Below are positions 8,922 to 20,363 of a DNA stretch of 64,000 nucleotides, in pieces. The position numbers and the translations under genes were made by a program. This DNA comes from Streptomyces sp. NBC_00704 (lineage in GTDB: Bacteria; Actinomycetota; Actinomycetes; Streptomycetales; Streptomycetaceae). Each line of letters starts with the position of its first letter. Within the stretch, counting starts at the first letter, position 1. The notes below the pieces were generated by a model. It saw nothing but the letters and a program-made list of their open reading frames with translations, searched no databases and had not been told where the DNA came from. The stretch lies in the NCBI RefSeq assembly GCF_036226605.1, contig NZ_CP109000.1, positions 3,344,501 to 3,408,500 of the forward strand, read 5' to 3'.

Positions 8922-9800
8922 ATGCGTATGACACATACCAGCGGCAAGTACGCGGACTACGAAGGCCTGCGGGAACAGGCGGTCGCCCTGCGGCGGGCGG
9001 GGCTCAGCCTCCGCCAGATCCGCGACGAACTGAAGATCCACAACAACGACCTCCTCAACCGGCTCGTGAAGGGAGAGCCCCCTCCGGAGTGGACGAAGCG
9101 CCCCAACGCGAAGGACGACCTCAGGGCCAAAGCGCGCGAGCTGCGGCTGCAAGGCTGGACCTACGACCGGATCGAGGCGGAACTGGGCTGCTCCAGGAGC
9201 TCGGTCTCCCTGTGGGTGCGGGATCTGCCGAAGCCGGAGCGGCGGCGGAGCCCACAGGAGGCCTCGCTGATCGCCCGGCGCGGCTGGGAGGCGAAACTGC
9301 GCGTCCGTGAGGAGGAGCGGCAGCGCGCGAAGGAAGCCGCCCGGCAGGCCGTGGGCACTCTCTCCCCCCGAGAGCTGTTCCTCGTGGGCGTGGGCCTCTA
9401 CTGGGCCGAGGGCGCGAAGGACAAGCCGTACCAGCGCCGCGAGAGGGTGGCTTTCGTCAACAGCGACCCCGGCGTGATCGCGGTCTGTCTCGCCTGGCTG
9501 GACCTGCTCGGCGTCGACCGCGCACACGTGCGCTACGCCGTCATGATCCACGAGAGCGCCGACGTCGCGGGCGCGGAGAGCCACTGGGCCGCACTCGTGG
9601 GCGCGGACCGCTCGCAGTTCAACAAGACGACCCTCAAGAAGCACAATCCCAGGACCGTGCGGAAGAACACCGGCGAGTCCTACCGGGGCTGCCTGACGAT
9701 CAAAGTCCTGAAGAGCGCCGACTTGTACCGTCGCATCGAGGGCGCCTGGTACGGCATAGTGGACTCCGCGCGCGAAGCCGATCAACGAAATCGGACATAG
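8922..9800 (+). CDS. HTH protein with LAGLIDADG-like C-terminal domain
   Basis: 292 residues; the start is ATG 8922 or 8928. The N-terminal half contains two resolvase-like helix-turn-helix segments (AGLSLRQIRDELKIHNN, and GWTYDRIEAELGCSRSSVSL). The second half begins with LFLVGVGLYWAEGAKDK, which resembles the glycine-rich LAGLIDADG helix (GLYxxDG). It continues with a pattern of strands and helices (FVNSDPGVIAVCLAWLDLLG, then KNTGESYRGCLTIKV) compatible with that fold. Asp is replaced by Glu at the catalytic position. It is a free-standing gene ending 11 bp upstream of tRNA-Gln. A homing-endonuclease origin is inferred; it may now serve as a DNA-binding regulator. Confidence 0.55.
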   Translation: MRMTHTSGKYADYEGLREQAVALRRAGLSLRQIRDELKIHNNDLLNRLVKGEPPPEWTKRPNAKDDLRAKARELRLQGWTYDRIEAELGCSRSSVSLWVRDLPKPERRRSPQEASLIARRGWEAKLRVREEERQRAKEAARQAVGTLSPRELFLVGVGLYWAEGAKDKPYQRRERVAFVNSDPGVIAVCLAWLDLLGVDRAHVRYAVMIHESADVAGAESHWAALVGADRSQFNKTTLKKHNPRTVRKNTGESYRGCLTIKVLKSADLYRRIEGAWYGIVDSAREADQRNRT

Positions 9801-9811
9801 CGCGAAATCCA

Positions 9812-9882
9812 TCCCGGATCGTCTAAGGGCAGGACAAACGGTTTTGGTCCGTTGAATGAGGGTTCGAATCCTTCTCCGGGAG
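9812..9882 (+). tRNA. tRNA-Gln (anticodon TTG)
   Basis: A full cloverleaf can be drawn: acceptor TCCCGGA (9812-9818) with TCCGGGA (9875-9881); anticodon stem AACGG/CCGTT with loop TTTTGGT, anticodon TTG at 9844-9846; T-arm GAGGG-TTCGAAT-CCTTC. The discriminator base is G at 9882. The CCA end is not encoded directly (GCCCA follows). It decodes CAA, a rare codon in high-GC genomes. Confidence 0.93.
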
Positions 9883-10010
9883 CCCACAGCAGACAGAAGA
9901 CGCGTTCGGGTCCTGCCCCAGCAAGGGTCGGGGCCCGCTCTCATGTCCCCCCTGAAACGCCCCGGTATCCTTCGGACGTCCCCACCTCTCCACAGCCGAA
10001 GGGCATTTCC

Positions 10011-11459
10011 GTGAGCGCCATTCGCCCGGCAGCCGTCGTCGTACTCGCAGCGGGTGAGGGCACCCGTATGAAGTCGGCCATACCGAAGGTCCTGCACGAG
10101 ATCAGCGGCCGCAGTCTCGTGGGCCATGTGCTGGCCGCCGCCCGCGAGCTGGACCCGGAGAACCTGGTCGTCGTCGTCGGGCACGCCCGCGAGAAGGTCA
10201 CCGCGCACCTCGCCGAGATCGACCCCGCCGTGCGCACCGCCGTGCAGGAGGAGCAGAACGGCACCGGTCACGCCGTGCGCATGGGGCTGGAGCAGCTCGG
10301 TGGCGGCGTGGACGGCACGGTGGTGGTCGTCTGCGGTGACACTCCGCTGCTCACCGGGGCGACGCTGGCGCAGCTGGCGGCGACGCATCAGGCGGACGGG
10401 AACGCGGTGACGGTGCTGACGGCCGAGGTGCCGGACGCGACGGGTTACGGGCGGATCGTGCGGGACGAGGCGTCGGGTGCGGTCACGGGGATCGTGGAGC
10501 ACAAGGACGCGTCGGAGGCGGTGCGGGCGATCCGGGAGATCAATTCCGGGGTGTTCGCGTTCGACGGGCGGTTGCTGGCGGACGCGTTGAAGAAGGTGCG
10601 GACGGACAACAGTCAGGGTGAGGAGTATCTGACGGACGTCCTCGGGATCCTGCGGGAGGCGGGTCACCGGGTGGGTGCGTCGGTCGCGGGCGACCATCGT
10701 GAGATCGCGGGCATCAACAACCGGGTGCAGTTGAGCGAGGCGCGTCGGATCCTGAACGACCGGTTGCTGACGGCGGCGATGCTGTCGGGTGTGACGGTGG
10801 TGGATCCGGCGTCGACGTGGGTGGACGTGACGGTGACGTTCGAGCAGGACGCGGTGGTGCTCCCGGGTACGCAGTTGCACGGGTCGACGCATCTGGGCGA
10901 GGGCGCGGAGGTGGGTCCGAACTGCCGGCTGACGGACACGGAGGTCGGTGCGGGGGCGCGGGTGGACAACACGGTGGCGTACAGCTCGCGGATCGGTGCG
11001 GGGGCGTCGGTGGGGCCGTTCGCGTATCTGCGGCCGGGTACGCGTCTGGGGGCGAAGGGCAAGATCGGCACGTACGTGGAGACGAAGAACGCGTCGATCG
11101 GCGAGGGGACGAAGATCCCGCATCTGTCGTATGTGGGGGACGCGACGATCGGTGAGTACTCGAACATCGGCGCTGCGAGTGTGTTCGTGAACTACGACGG
11201 ACAGGACAAGCATCACACCACCGTCGGGTCGCATTGCCGGACGGGTTCGGACAACATGTTTGTGGCGCCTGTCACGGTCGGGGACGGTGCGTACACCGCC
11301 GCCGGTTCTGTGATCACGAAGGATGTGCCGCCCGGTTCTTTGGCTGTGGCCCGGGGCCAGCAGCGGAATATCGAGGGTTGGGTGGCTCGTAAGCGTCCGG
11401 GCAGTGCGGCGGCGAAGGCCGCCGAGGCGGCGTCGCGGCAGGTGGACGGCGAGGGCTGA
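10011..11459 (+). CDS. glmU: Bifunctional UDP-GlcNAc pyrophosphorylase / GlcN-1-P N-acetyltransferase
   Basis: 482 residues from the GTG at 10011 ([20 protein letters not shown]). The N-terminal Rossmann-like uridyltransferase has the nucleotide-binding [11 protein letters not shown] loop (residues about 11-21) and a [10 protein letters not shown] metal-site region. The C-terminal half is a left-handed beta-helix of hexapeptide repeats ([25 protein letters not shown]). The acetyltransferase site region [12 protein letters not shown] is intact. It makes UDP-N-acetylglucosamine, the precursor of peptidoglycan, in the cytoplasm. Next to prs, as in many actinobacteria. The C-terminal tail ([12 protein letters not shown]) is Ala-rich and probably disordered. 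Confidence 0.97.
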   Translation: MSAIRPAAVVVLAAGEGTRMKSAIPKVLHEISGRSLVGHVLAAARELDPENLVVVVGHAREKVTAHLAEIDPAVRTAVQEEQNGTGHAVRMGLEQLGGGVDGTVVVVCGDTPLLTGATLAQLAATHQADGNAVTVLTAEVPDATGYGRIVRDEASGAVTGIVEHKDASEAVRAIREINSGVFAFDGRLLADALKKVRTDNSQGEEYLTDVLGILREAGHRVGASVAGDHREIAGINNRVQLSEARRILNDRLLTAAMLSGVTVVDPASTWVDVTVTFEQDAVVLPGTQLHGSTHLGEGAEVGPNCRLTDTEVGAGARVDNTVAYSSRIGAGASVGPFAYLRPGTRLGAKGKIGTYVETKNASIGEGTKIPHLSYVGDATIGEYSNIGAASVFVNYDGQDKHHTTVGSHCRTGSDNMFVAPVTVGDGAYTAAGSVITKDVPPGSLAVARGQQRNIEGWVARKRPGSAAAKAAEAASRQVDGEG

Positions 11460-11593
11460 CCGGGAACGGGTGCGTCGGAGTCGGCGTACCGTGATAGGTG
11501 CACACCCGCACCCCACCAGCTGAGACGGCCTCGTCGCGCCCAGCGGCGTGGTTTCTCGACTTCCAGCTGAGACACCTCTGAGGAGACAGTGCT

Positions 11594-12568
11594 GTGACCG
11601 GGATCAAGACGACCGGCGAGAAGAAGATGATGTTCTTCTCCGGCCGCGCCCACCCCGAGCTTGCCGAGGAGGTCGCCCACCAGCTGGGTGTCGGGGTCGT
11701 CCCGACGAAGGCCTTCGATTTCGCCAATGGTGAGATCTATGTGCGGTATCAGGAGTCGGCGCGTGGCGCGGACTGCTTCCTGATCCAGAGCCACACGGCT
11801 CCGATCAACAAGTGGATCATGGAGCAGTTGATCATGATCGACGCGTTGAAGCGTGCGTCGGCCCGTTCGATCACCGTGATCGTGCCGTTCTACGGGTACG
11901 CGCGGCAGGACAAGAAGCACCGTGGGCGGGAGCCGATCTCGGCCCGTCTGATCGCGGACCTGATGAAGACGGCCGGTGCGCACCGGATCCTGACGGTGGA
12001 TCTGCACACGGACCAGATCCAGGGCTTCTTCGACGGTCCGGTGGACCACCTGTTCGCGCTACCGCTGCTCGCGGACTACGTGGGCAGCAAGGTGGACCGC
12101 GACAAGCTGACCGTGGTGTCGCCGGACGCGGGCCGGGTGCGCGTGGCGGACCGCTGGTGCGACCGGCTGGGCGCGCCGCTGGCGATCGTGCACAAGCGGC
12201 GTGACAAGGATGTGGCGAACCAGGTGACGGTCCACGAGGTCGTGGGCGAGGTCAAGGGCCGGGTCTGTGTGCTCGTGGACGACATGATCGACACGGGTGG
12301 CACGATCTGCGCGGCGGCGGACGCGCTGTTCGCGCACGGTGCGGAGGACGTCATCGTGACGGCGACGCACGGTGTGCTGTCGGGTCCGGCGGCGGACCGG
12401 CTGAAGAACTCGAAGGTGAGTGAGTTCATCTTCACGAACACGCTGCCGACGCCGGGTGAGCTGGAGGTCGACAAGATCACGGTGCTGTCGATCGCGCCGA
12501 CGATCGCGAACGCGGTGCGTGAGGTGTTCGAGGACGGTTCGGTGACGAGCCTGTTCGACGAGCAGTGA
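11594..12568 (+). CDS. prs: Ribose-phosphate pyrophosphokinase (PRPP synthetase)
   Basis: 324 residues from the GTG at 11594, with AGGAGAC about 8 nt upstream. The class I PRPP synthetase hallmarks are present: FANGEIYVRYQES, the flexible-loop region FYGYARQDKKHRGREPIS, the metal site VDLHTDQIQGFF and the ribose-phosphate loop VDDMIDTGGTI. It makes PRPP from ribose-5-phosphate and ATP for purine, pyrimidine, His, Trp and NAD synthesis. It follows glmU by 134 bp. That gap holds its own likely promoter and two copies of CCAGCTGAGAC (near 11517 and 11566). Confidence 0.97.
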   Translation: MTGIKTTGEKKMMFFSGRAHPELAEEVAHQLGVGVVPTKAFDFANGEIYVRYQESARGADCFLIQSHTAPINKWIMEQLIMIDALKRASARSITVIVPFYGYARQDKKHRGREPISARLIADLMKTAGAHRILTVDLHTDQIQGFFDGPVDHLFALPLLADYVGSKVDRDKLTVVSPDAGRVRVADRWCDRLGAPLAIVHKRRDKDVANQVTVHEVVGEVKGRVCVLVDDMIDTGGTICAAADALFAHGAEDVIVTATHGVLSGPAADRLKNSKVSEFIFTNTLPTPGELEVDKITVLSIAPTIANAVREVFEDGSVTSLFDEQ

Positions 12569-12611
12569 GGCTCGTGAGGGCGTCGTGGTGACGTCCGTCG
12601 TGTAGATCGAT

Positions 12612-12641
12612 TTCTTGTACGGCCTTCCCGCCGCGTAGACT
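12612..12641 (+). promoter_or_regulatory. Probable housekeeping promoter of rplY
   Basis: A TAGACT -10 element at 12636-12641 has TTCTTG 18 bp upstream (12612-12617), a good HrdB-type match. The leader of about 130 nt that follows contains a hairpin (CCGTAC 12666-12671 with GTACGG 12689-12694) before the rplY ribosome binding site, possibly a regulatory leader. Confidence 0.45.
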
Positions 12642-12777
12642 GCTCCAGTTGCTCGGCGAGGGAGGCCGTACGCGTGTTTCGCGCGTGTGTACGGCGGTCC
12701 GTTATCGACGCGCTCTTCGTAGCAGGCCGATGGTTTGGCCGGGTGACCACCTTTCCCCAGTTCTACGAGGAGTGAAC

Positions 12778-13362
12778 ATGGCCGAGGTCAAGCTCGCAGC
12801 CGAGACCCGCACCGAGTTCGGCAAGGGCGCCGCCCGCCGTATCCGTCGTGCCAGCAAGGTTCCCGCCGTGGTCTACGGTCACGGTGCCGAGCCGATGCAC
12901 ATCACGCTTCCGGGTCACGAGCTCCAGCTCGCGCTGCGCACCCCGAACGTCCTGCTGAGCCTGGAGCTCGAGGGCAAGACGCAGCTGGCCATCCCGAAGG
13001 CCGTGCAGCGTGACGCGATCAAGGGCTTCCTGGACCACGTCGACCTGCTGCTCGTCCGCAGCGGCGAGAAGGTCAACGTCGAGGTCTACGTGCACACCGA
13101 GGGCGACCTGGCGCCGGGCGCCTACCTGCTCGAGCACGTGCTGAGCACGCTGACCGTCGAGGCCGAGGCCACGCACATCCCGGAGTCGGTCACGGTCTCC
13201 ATCGAGGGCCTGGAGGCCGGCGCCTCCATCCTCGCGAAGGACATCCCGCTGCCCAAGGGCACGACGCTGGCGATCGACGAGGACGCGGTCGTCCTCCAGG
13301 TGCTGGCCGCCCAGGCGGAGGAGGCCCCGGCCGAGTCCGAGGGCGAGAGCGCCGAGGCCTGA
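12778..13362 (+). CDS. rplY: 50S ribosomal protein L25/general stress protein Ctc
   Basis: 194 residues from the ATG at 12778 (GAGGAGTG upstream). The N-terminal L25 domain (about residues 1-95: [26 protein letters not shown]) binds 5S rRNA. The C-terminal TL5/Ctc beta domain (100-180) includes [18 protein letters not shown]. An acidic Ala/Glu-rich tail closes the protein, as is usual for actinobacterial Ctc. It sits between prs and pth, a conserved neighbourhood. A structured leader and a terminator flank it, so it may be transcribed alone. Confidence 0.96.
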   Translation: MAEVKLAAETRTEFGKGAARRIRRASKVPAVVYGHGAEPMHITLPGHELQLALRTPNVLLSLELEGKTQLAIPKAVQRDAIKGFLDHVDLLLVRSGEKVNVEVYVHTEGDLAPGAYLLEHVLSTLTVEAEATHIPESVTVSIEGLEAGASILAKDIPLPKGTTLAIDEDAVVLQVLAAQAEEAPAESEGESAEA

Positions 13363-13385
13363 TCCTCGGGTTCGTCGTTTCGCCG

Positions 13386-13413
13386 GCCGCCGCTTCCTTC
13401 GGGGAGCGGCGGT
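13386..13413 (+). terminator. rplY terminator with UUCG tetraloop
   Basis: An 11-bp stem (CCGCCGCTTCC with GGGAGCGGCGG, one T-G pair) closes on a UUCG loop at 13398-13401, 24 bp after the rplY stop. The C(UUCG)G tetraloop makes this exceptionally stable. Confidence 0.7.
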
Positions 13414-13549
13414 CTGCGTATGGTCCCTGTGTGCGGCCGTCGCTTCCCGAAGGCTGTGGTCCGCGCCGTGTGTAATTCCTGCCCGCCATTCTGAGCGGCT
13501 GTCCGTGATCGCGCGGTGGTCGCTGCCCGTGAGTCGAGGAGACGTGGAC

Positions 13550-14146
13550 GTGACGACCGATGCCAGTGCGCCCTGGCTGATCGTGGGGCTGGGCAATCCG
13601 GGTCCGGAGTACGCGATGAACCGGCACAACGTCGGTTTCATGGTGGCCGATCTGTTGGCCGGGCGGATGGGCGGCCGGTTCAAGCGGGCGGGCAAGGCGC
13701 AGGCGCAGGTGGTGGAGGGGCGGGTGGGTCCGCCGGGGTCGGGGAGTCGCCGGGTGGTGCTGGCGAAGCCGATGTCGTTCATGAACCTGTCGGGTGGTCC
13801 GGTGAACGCGTTGCGGGACTTCTACAAGGTGCCGTTGGGGAACGTGGTGGCGGTGCACGACGAGCTGGACATCGATTACGGGGTGCTGCGGTTGAAGCTG
13901 GGCGGCGGGGACAACGGGCACAACGGTCTGAAGTCGATGACGAAGGCGATGGGTGCGGAGTATCACCGGGTGCGGTTCGGGATCGGCCGGCCGCCGGGGC
14001 GGATGCAGGTGGCGGATTTCGTGCTGAAGGATTTCGGGTCGGCGGAGCGCAAGGAGCTGGACTACTTCGTGGACCGGGCGGCGGATGCGGTGGAGGCGTT
14101 GGTGCTGGAGGGGTTGGAGCGGGCGCAGGGCACGTACAACTCGTGA
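13550..14146 (+). CDS. pth: Peptidyl-tRNA hydrolase
   Basis: 198 residues from the GTG at 13550, chosen because AGGAG lies 8 nt upstream; GTG 13544 is too close. Visible motifs are GLGNPGPEY (12-20), the catalytic region NRHNVGF with the essential His, the [10 protein letters not shown] segment, and the DELDIDYG and GHNGLKS motifs. The enzyme cleaves the ester bond of prematurely released peptidyl-tRNA, recycling tRNA. It is adjacent to rplY as in many bacteria. Length and motifs are standard. Confidence 0.96.
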   Translation: MTTDASAPWLIVGLGNPGPEYAMNRHNVGFMVADLLAGRMGGRFKRAGKAQAQVVEGRVGPPGSGSRRVVLAKPMSFMNLSGGPVNALRDFYKVPLGNVVAVHDELDIDYGVLRLKLGGGDNGHNGLKSMTKAMGAEYHRVRFGIGRPPGRMQVADFVLKDFGSAERKELDYFVDRAADAVEALVLEGLERAQGTYNS

Positions 14147-14187
14147 TCCGTGGGCCGGGAGGTTGACGTGTCGTTCGGGCATGGCCA

Positions 14188-14724
14188 ATGATCCCGGCCA
14201 TGCCTGCCGTAGCTGTCCGTTCCCATCGTCGTCGGGGTTCCTCGTGGAGGGGGCCGGCCGGTGGGTCGGTGGTGGCGTTGCGGTGGGGGCGGTTCGTGGT
14301 GATGGGCGGGGTGGCGGTGCTGATCCTGCTGGCGGGGGTGTGGGGTTCGTGGGGTGGGGCGCAGCACGTGATGCTGACGAAGGGGCGTGAGCGGGGCACG
14401 GTGGTGGTGGGGCGTTGTGAGGGGGGGCGGTGTGCGGGGCGGTATGCGCCGGTGTCGGTGGGGTCGACGGCTCGGGCGCGGGTGGTGCTGGAGGATTCGG
14501 TGGCGGTGCGGGTGGGTGGCCGGTACGCGGTGGTGCTGAAGCCGGGGACGGATGAGGCGGTGCGGTCGGGTCCTGCGGGGGTGTTGCTGGCGTGGGTGCC
14601 GTTGGGTGGGGCGTTGCTGCTGGCGTCGGTGGTGGTGGCGGGTGGTCTGGGGCGGGTGCGGGCGGGGTGGGTGCTGGCGGGGTCGGGGGTGGCGTTGCTG
14701 ACGGCGGCTTTCGTGACGATCTGA
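14188..14724 (+). CDS. Small membrane protein of unknown function
   Basis: 178 residues from ATG 14188 (ATG 14200 also possible). There is a basic N-terminus, one transmembrane helix at about 33-55 (VVMGGVAVLILLAGVWGSW), a central extracytoplasmic or cytoplasmic domain of about 70 residues with a CEGGRC pair of cysteines, then two C-terminal helices (LLAWVPLGGALLLASVVVAG and a last helix ending TAAFVTI). I recognise no family. It begins 41 bp after pth on the same strand and ends 55 bp before an IS30 element, which has not interrupted it. Confidence 0.65.
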   Translation: MIPAMPAVAVRSHRRRGSSWRGPAGGSVVALRWGRFVVMGGVAVLILLAGVWGSWGGAQHVMLTKGRERGTVVVGRCEGGRCAGRYAPVSVGSTARARVVLEDSVAVRVGGRYAVVLKPGTDEAVRSGPAGVLLAWVPLGGALLLASVVVAGGLGRVRAGWVLAGSGVALLTAAFVTI

Positions 14725-14779
14725 GGTTGCGGGGCTGGTGGGTGAGGTGGGGTCGTGACGGCGCCCCCGGGTTCGGGTG

Positions 14780-16251
14780 GGCGGATTCTCGGGGTCCTCG
14801 CAACACCTGATGGCTTATGCGGCCGTCAGTAGATCACGCAGGCGCTCGGCTGGGGTTCTCCAGCCGAGCGTTTTGCGTGGCCGGCCGTTGAGTTGCTGGG
14901 CAACGTGTTCGAGGTCTGCGGGACTGTGCGCGGAGAGGTCGGTGCCTTTGGGGAAGTACTGCCGCAGCAGGCCGTTGGTGTTCTCGTTCGATCCGCGCTG
15001 CCAGGGCGAGTGGGGGTCGCAGAAGTAGACTGGCACGCCGGTGGCCACGGTGAACTGCTTGTGCGCGGCCATCTCGCAGCCCTGGTCCCAGGTCAGCGAG
15101 CCACGCAGGTGCTCGGGCAGGGTCTGGATCAGCGGCACCAGCACATCGCGGACTTCCTCGGCCGTGTGCCCGCCGGGCAGATGTCCGAGCAGGACGTAGC
15201 GGGTGGAGCGCTCGACCAGGGTCACTATCGCGCTCTCGCTGCGGGGGCCGACGATCAGATCGCCTTCCCAGTGGCCAGGAACAGCCCGGTCCTCGACCTC
15301 CGGCGGCCGCTCGGAGATCATCACCATCTCGTCGACGAAGCGGCGAGTGCGCTGCTCCGGGCTGCGGTGGGGCTTGCGGCGGGTGCGTCCGGTGCGCAGC
15401 GCCAGGGCGACCTCGCGGCGCAGTCCGCCGCGGGCCTGGACGTAGATGGCCTGGTAGATCGTCTCCGGACTCACGCGCATGCTCTCGTCGTCGGGGAACT
15501 CGATGAGCAGAGCGTGGCAGATCTGCTCGGGCGACCAGCGTTCCTGGAGCTTGGCCGTAGCGAAGTCGCGCAACGCTCCTTCCCGGGCCAGCTTGGAGTC
15601 CTTTGGACGCGACCGGCTCTTCGCCCATGCCCGCTGGGCTTGGTGCGGCCGGTAGACGCCGTTGACCGCACGGGCGTCGATCTCACGCTTGACGGTGGAG
15701 GCCGGCCGGCCGAGTGCCCGTCCGATCGCGCGCAGCGAGCGGCCCTCACGGCGCATGTCGGCGATCAGCTCCCGCTCGGCCACGGTGAGGAAACGGGGGT
15801 GCAGCCCGGCCTCGACCGCGGCAACGGACGGCTTCGACGCGGCAGTAACGATGGTGATCACACCGGTCGTATAGTCGATCAGGCGGCCGTCTGCATGCAG
15901 GCGCGAGTGGCCGATCTGCCGGATCCCTTGGTCCCAGTCCCGAGCGGTGCGCTCGTGGACGCCGACCTGCGCGGCGGCATCGCGGCGATGGACTCCGGCC
16001 GCACGCAGCCGCTCGTACTCCGCCCGACCGGGATGCCCGGATGTGCCGGGCTTGCCGCGACCTCGGACACCGGCCTGACGGGCCCATCCGAACGCCGTAT
16101 TGCGGTTCACTCCGACTGCGCGAGCGGCAGCGGTGATGCCGCCGTCCTCCCGATCCAGCGCCTCGAAGAACTTCGCCTTCAACACCTCAAAATCCACGAT
16201 CCCCGCAACTCCCTGAACTCCAGGGTGTTGCGGGGATCAATAGAACCCGCC
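14780..16251 (-). mobile_element. IS30-family insertion sequence, copy 1 (1472 bp)
   Basis: The borders come from comparing two copies in the window. Imperfect 28-bp terminal inverted repeats (22 of 28 matching; left end GGCGGATTCT..., right end complement GGCGGGTTCT...) bound the element. Both inner ends finish in CGCAACACC. A 3-bp target duplication GTG lies at 14777-14779 and 16252-16254. A single transposase gene fills it. It sits between a membrane-protein gene and ppc without disrupting either. Confidence 0.92.
14815..16197 (-). CDS. IS30-family transposase (copy 1)
   Basis: 460 residues with a GTG start at 16197. The N-terminal third has helix-turn-helix segments (ITAAARAVGVNRNTAFGWA, then a second unit with HRRDAAAQVGVHERT). 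The IS30-type HTH is at about 135-165 (SLRAIGRALGRPASTVKREI). The catalytic DDE core follows: Asp in HWEGDLIVG, Asp in LTWDQGCEMA, and Glu in WQRGSNENTNGLLRQYFPKG. All three residues are present, so the enzyme should be active. It is longer than the 320-390 residues usual for IS30 because of the extra N-terminal DNA-binding region. Confidence 0.95.
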   Translation of the reverse strand: MDFEVLKAKFFEALDREDGGITAAARAVGVNRNTAFGWARQAGVRGRGKPGTSGHPGRAEYERLRAAGVHRRDAAAQVGVHERTARDWDQGIRQIGHSRLHADGRLIDYTTGVITIVTAASKPSVAAVEAGLHPRFLTVAERELIADMRREGRSLRAIGRALGRPASTVKREIDARAVNGVYRPHQAQRAWAKSRSRPKDSKLAREGALRDFATAKLQERWSPEQICHALLIEFPDDESMRVSPETIYQAIYVQARGGLRREVALALRTGRTRRKPHRSPEQRTRRFVDEMVMISERPPEVEDRAVPGHWEGDLIVGPRSESAIVTLVERSTRYVLLGHLPGGHTAEEVRDVLVPLIQTLPEHLRGSLTWDQGCEMAAHKQFTVATGVPVYFCDPHSPWQRGSNENTNGLLRQYFPKGTDLSAHSPADLEHVAQQLNGRPRKTLGWRTPAERLRDLLTAA

Positions 16252-16321
16252 GTGAATCCGGGGGCGTCGTCGTGTGGTGGGTGTGGGTCCGGCCGGTGTG
16301 GTGGTGGGCCGGTGTGGTGGG

Positions 16322-19063
<2,742 letters not shown>

Positions 19064-19260
19064 AGGTGCGGCTCCTTGCAGTGTTGAAGCTCGTCCGGGA
19101 GGGAACTCGGATGCCGGGCCTCGCGGCGGACGCCGCATACGGGCCTGACATCCGGGAAGAAATCAGAGCGGACCGCGCTGTCCGACCGTCTCCAAGGATA
19201 GGTGTCCTCGAAGACGCGCAGGCTGGCGGGCTCTTGCCGCGGGGCGGCGCGCTGCCATAC

Positions 19261-19297
19261 TTACGTTGCCGTAGGTTACGGGACCGTAGGAATTACG
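19261..19297 (+). promoter_or_regulatory. Candidate TetR operator of the desaturase operon
   Basis: The perfect inverted repeat CCGTA-GGT-TACGG is at 19269-19281. It is flanked by further half-sites in the same rhythm: TTACG at 19261, CCGTA at 19284 and TTACG at 19293. It lies about 60-90 bp before the desaturase ATG. The TetR gene in the same operon is the obvious candidate regulator (inference). Confidence 0.45.
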
Positions 19298-19352
19298 CCG
19301 AGGTTCCGGCCGTACGGCACCTCCTCCTTCCAAGACCCCCCAGGGGACGCGC

Positions 19353-20363
19353 ATGACCACAGGCTCCAACGTGATCCAGGACCCTTCGAAGACGCCGGAC
19401 GGCGCCACCACGTCCTCCGCCACTCTCGGCGGCGAGCAGAAGCGATCGATCGAGCAGATCACGCTGCTGCTCTTCATCGTCGTTCCGTTCCTCGCCGTGT
19501 TGGCGGCGGTGCCGCTGGCCTGGGGCTGGGGGGTGAGCTGGCTGGACATGGGACTGCTGGTCTTCATGTACTTCCTCGGCTGCCACGGCATCACGATCGG
19601 TTTCCACCGGTACTTCACGCACGGTTCGTTCAAGGCGAAGCGGCCGCTCCGGATCGCGCTGGCGGTCATGGGCTCGCTGGCGGTGGAGGGGCCGCTGGTG
19701 CGCTGGGTGGCCGATCACCGCAAGCACCACAAGTTCTCCGACGCGGACGGGGACCCGCATTCGCCGTGGCGGTTCGGGGAGACCGTGCCGGCGCTGATGA
19801 GGGGCCTGTGGTGGGCCCACATCGCGTGGATGTTCGACGAGGAGCAGACGTCGCAGGAGAAGTACGCGCCGGATCTGATCAAGGACCCGGCGATCCGGGC
19901 GATCTCGCGGCAGTTCGTGCTGTTCACGGTGGTGTCGCTGGCGATCCCGCCGCTGGTGGGCGGGCTGGTGACGATGTCCTGGTGGGGCGCGTTCACGGCG
20001 TTCTTCTGGGGTTCGCTGGTGCGGGTGGCGCTGCTGCACCACGTGACGTGGTCGATCAACTCGATCTGCCACGCGGTGGGCAAGCGGCCGTTCAAGTCGC
20101 GTGACCGTTCGGGCAACGTGTGGTGGCTGGCGGTCCTGTCGTGCGGCGAGTCCTGGCACAACCTGCACCACGCCGATCCGACGTCGGCGCGGCACGGGGT
20201 GATGCGGGGCCAGGTGGACTCCTCGGCGCGCTTCATCCGGTGGTTCGAGATGCTCGGCTGGGCGTACGACGTGCGCTGGCCGTCACGCTCGCGTATCGAT
20301 TCTCGCCGTGACACCGGTGAGGACGGCTCCCGGCAGGGGAGGGCGGCCGCCGAGACGGCATGA
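19353..20363 (+). CDS. Acyl-CoA (delta-9) fatty acid desaturase
   Basis: 336 residues from ATG 19353. Three histidine boxes of membrane di-iron desaturases are intact: HRYFTH (85-90), HRKHH (122-126) and HNLHH (269-273), with hydrophobic helices at about 38-58, 64-80, 190-205 and 210-230. It should introduce the first double bond into saturated acyl-CoA at the cytoplasmic face of the membrane, adjusting lipid fluidity. Its stop overlaps the next start (ATGA), so it is translationally coupled to a TetR regulator. CGTA/TACG inverted repeats upstream suggest autoregulated control. Confidence 0.93.
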   Translation: MTTGSNVIQDPSKTPDGATTSSATLGGEQKRSIEQITLLLFIVVPFLAVLAAVPLAWGWGVSWLDMGLLVFMYFLGCHGITIGFHRYFTHGSFKAKRPLRIALAVMGSLAVEGPLVRWVADHRKHHKFSDADGDPHSPWRFGETVPALMRGLWWAHIAWMFDEEQTSQEKYAPDLIKDPAIRAISRQFVLFTVVSLAIPPLVGGLVTMSWWGAFTAFFWGSLVRVALLHHVTWSINSICHAVGKRPFKSRDRSGNVWWLAVLSCGESWHNLHHADPTSARHGVMRGQVDSSARFIRWFEMLGWAYDVRWPSRSRIDSRRDTGEDGSRQGRAAAETA

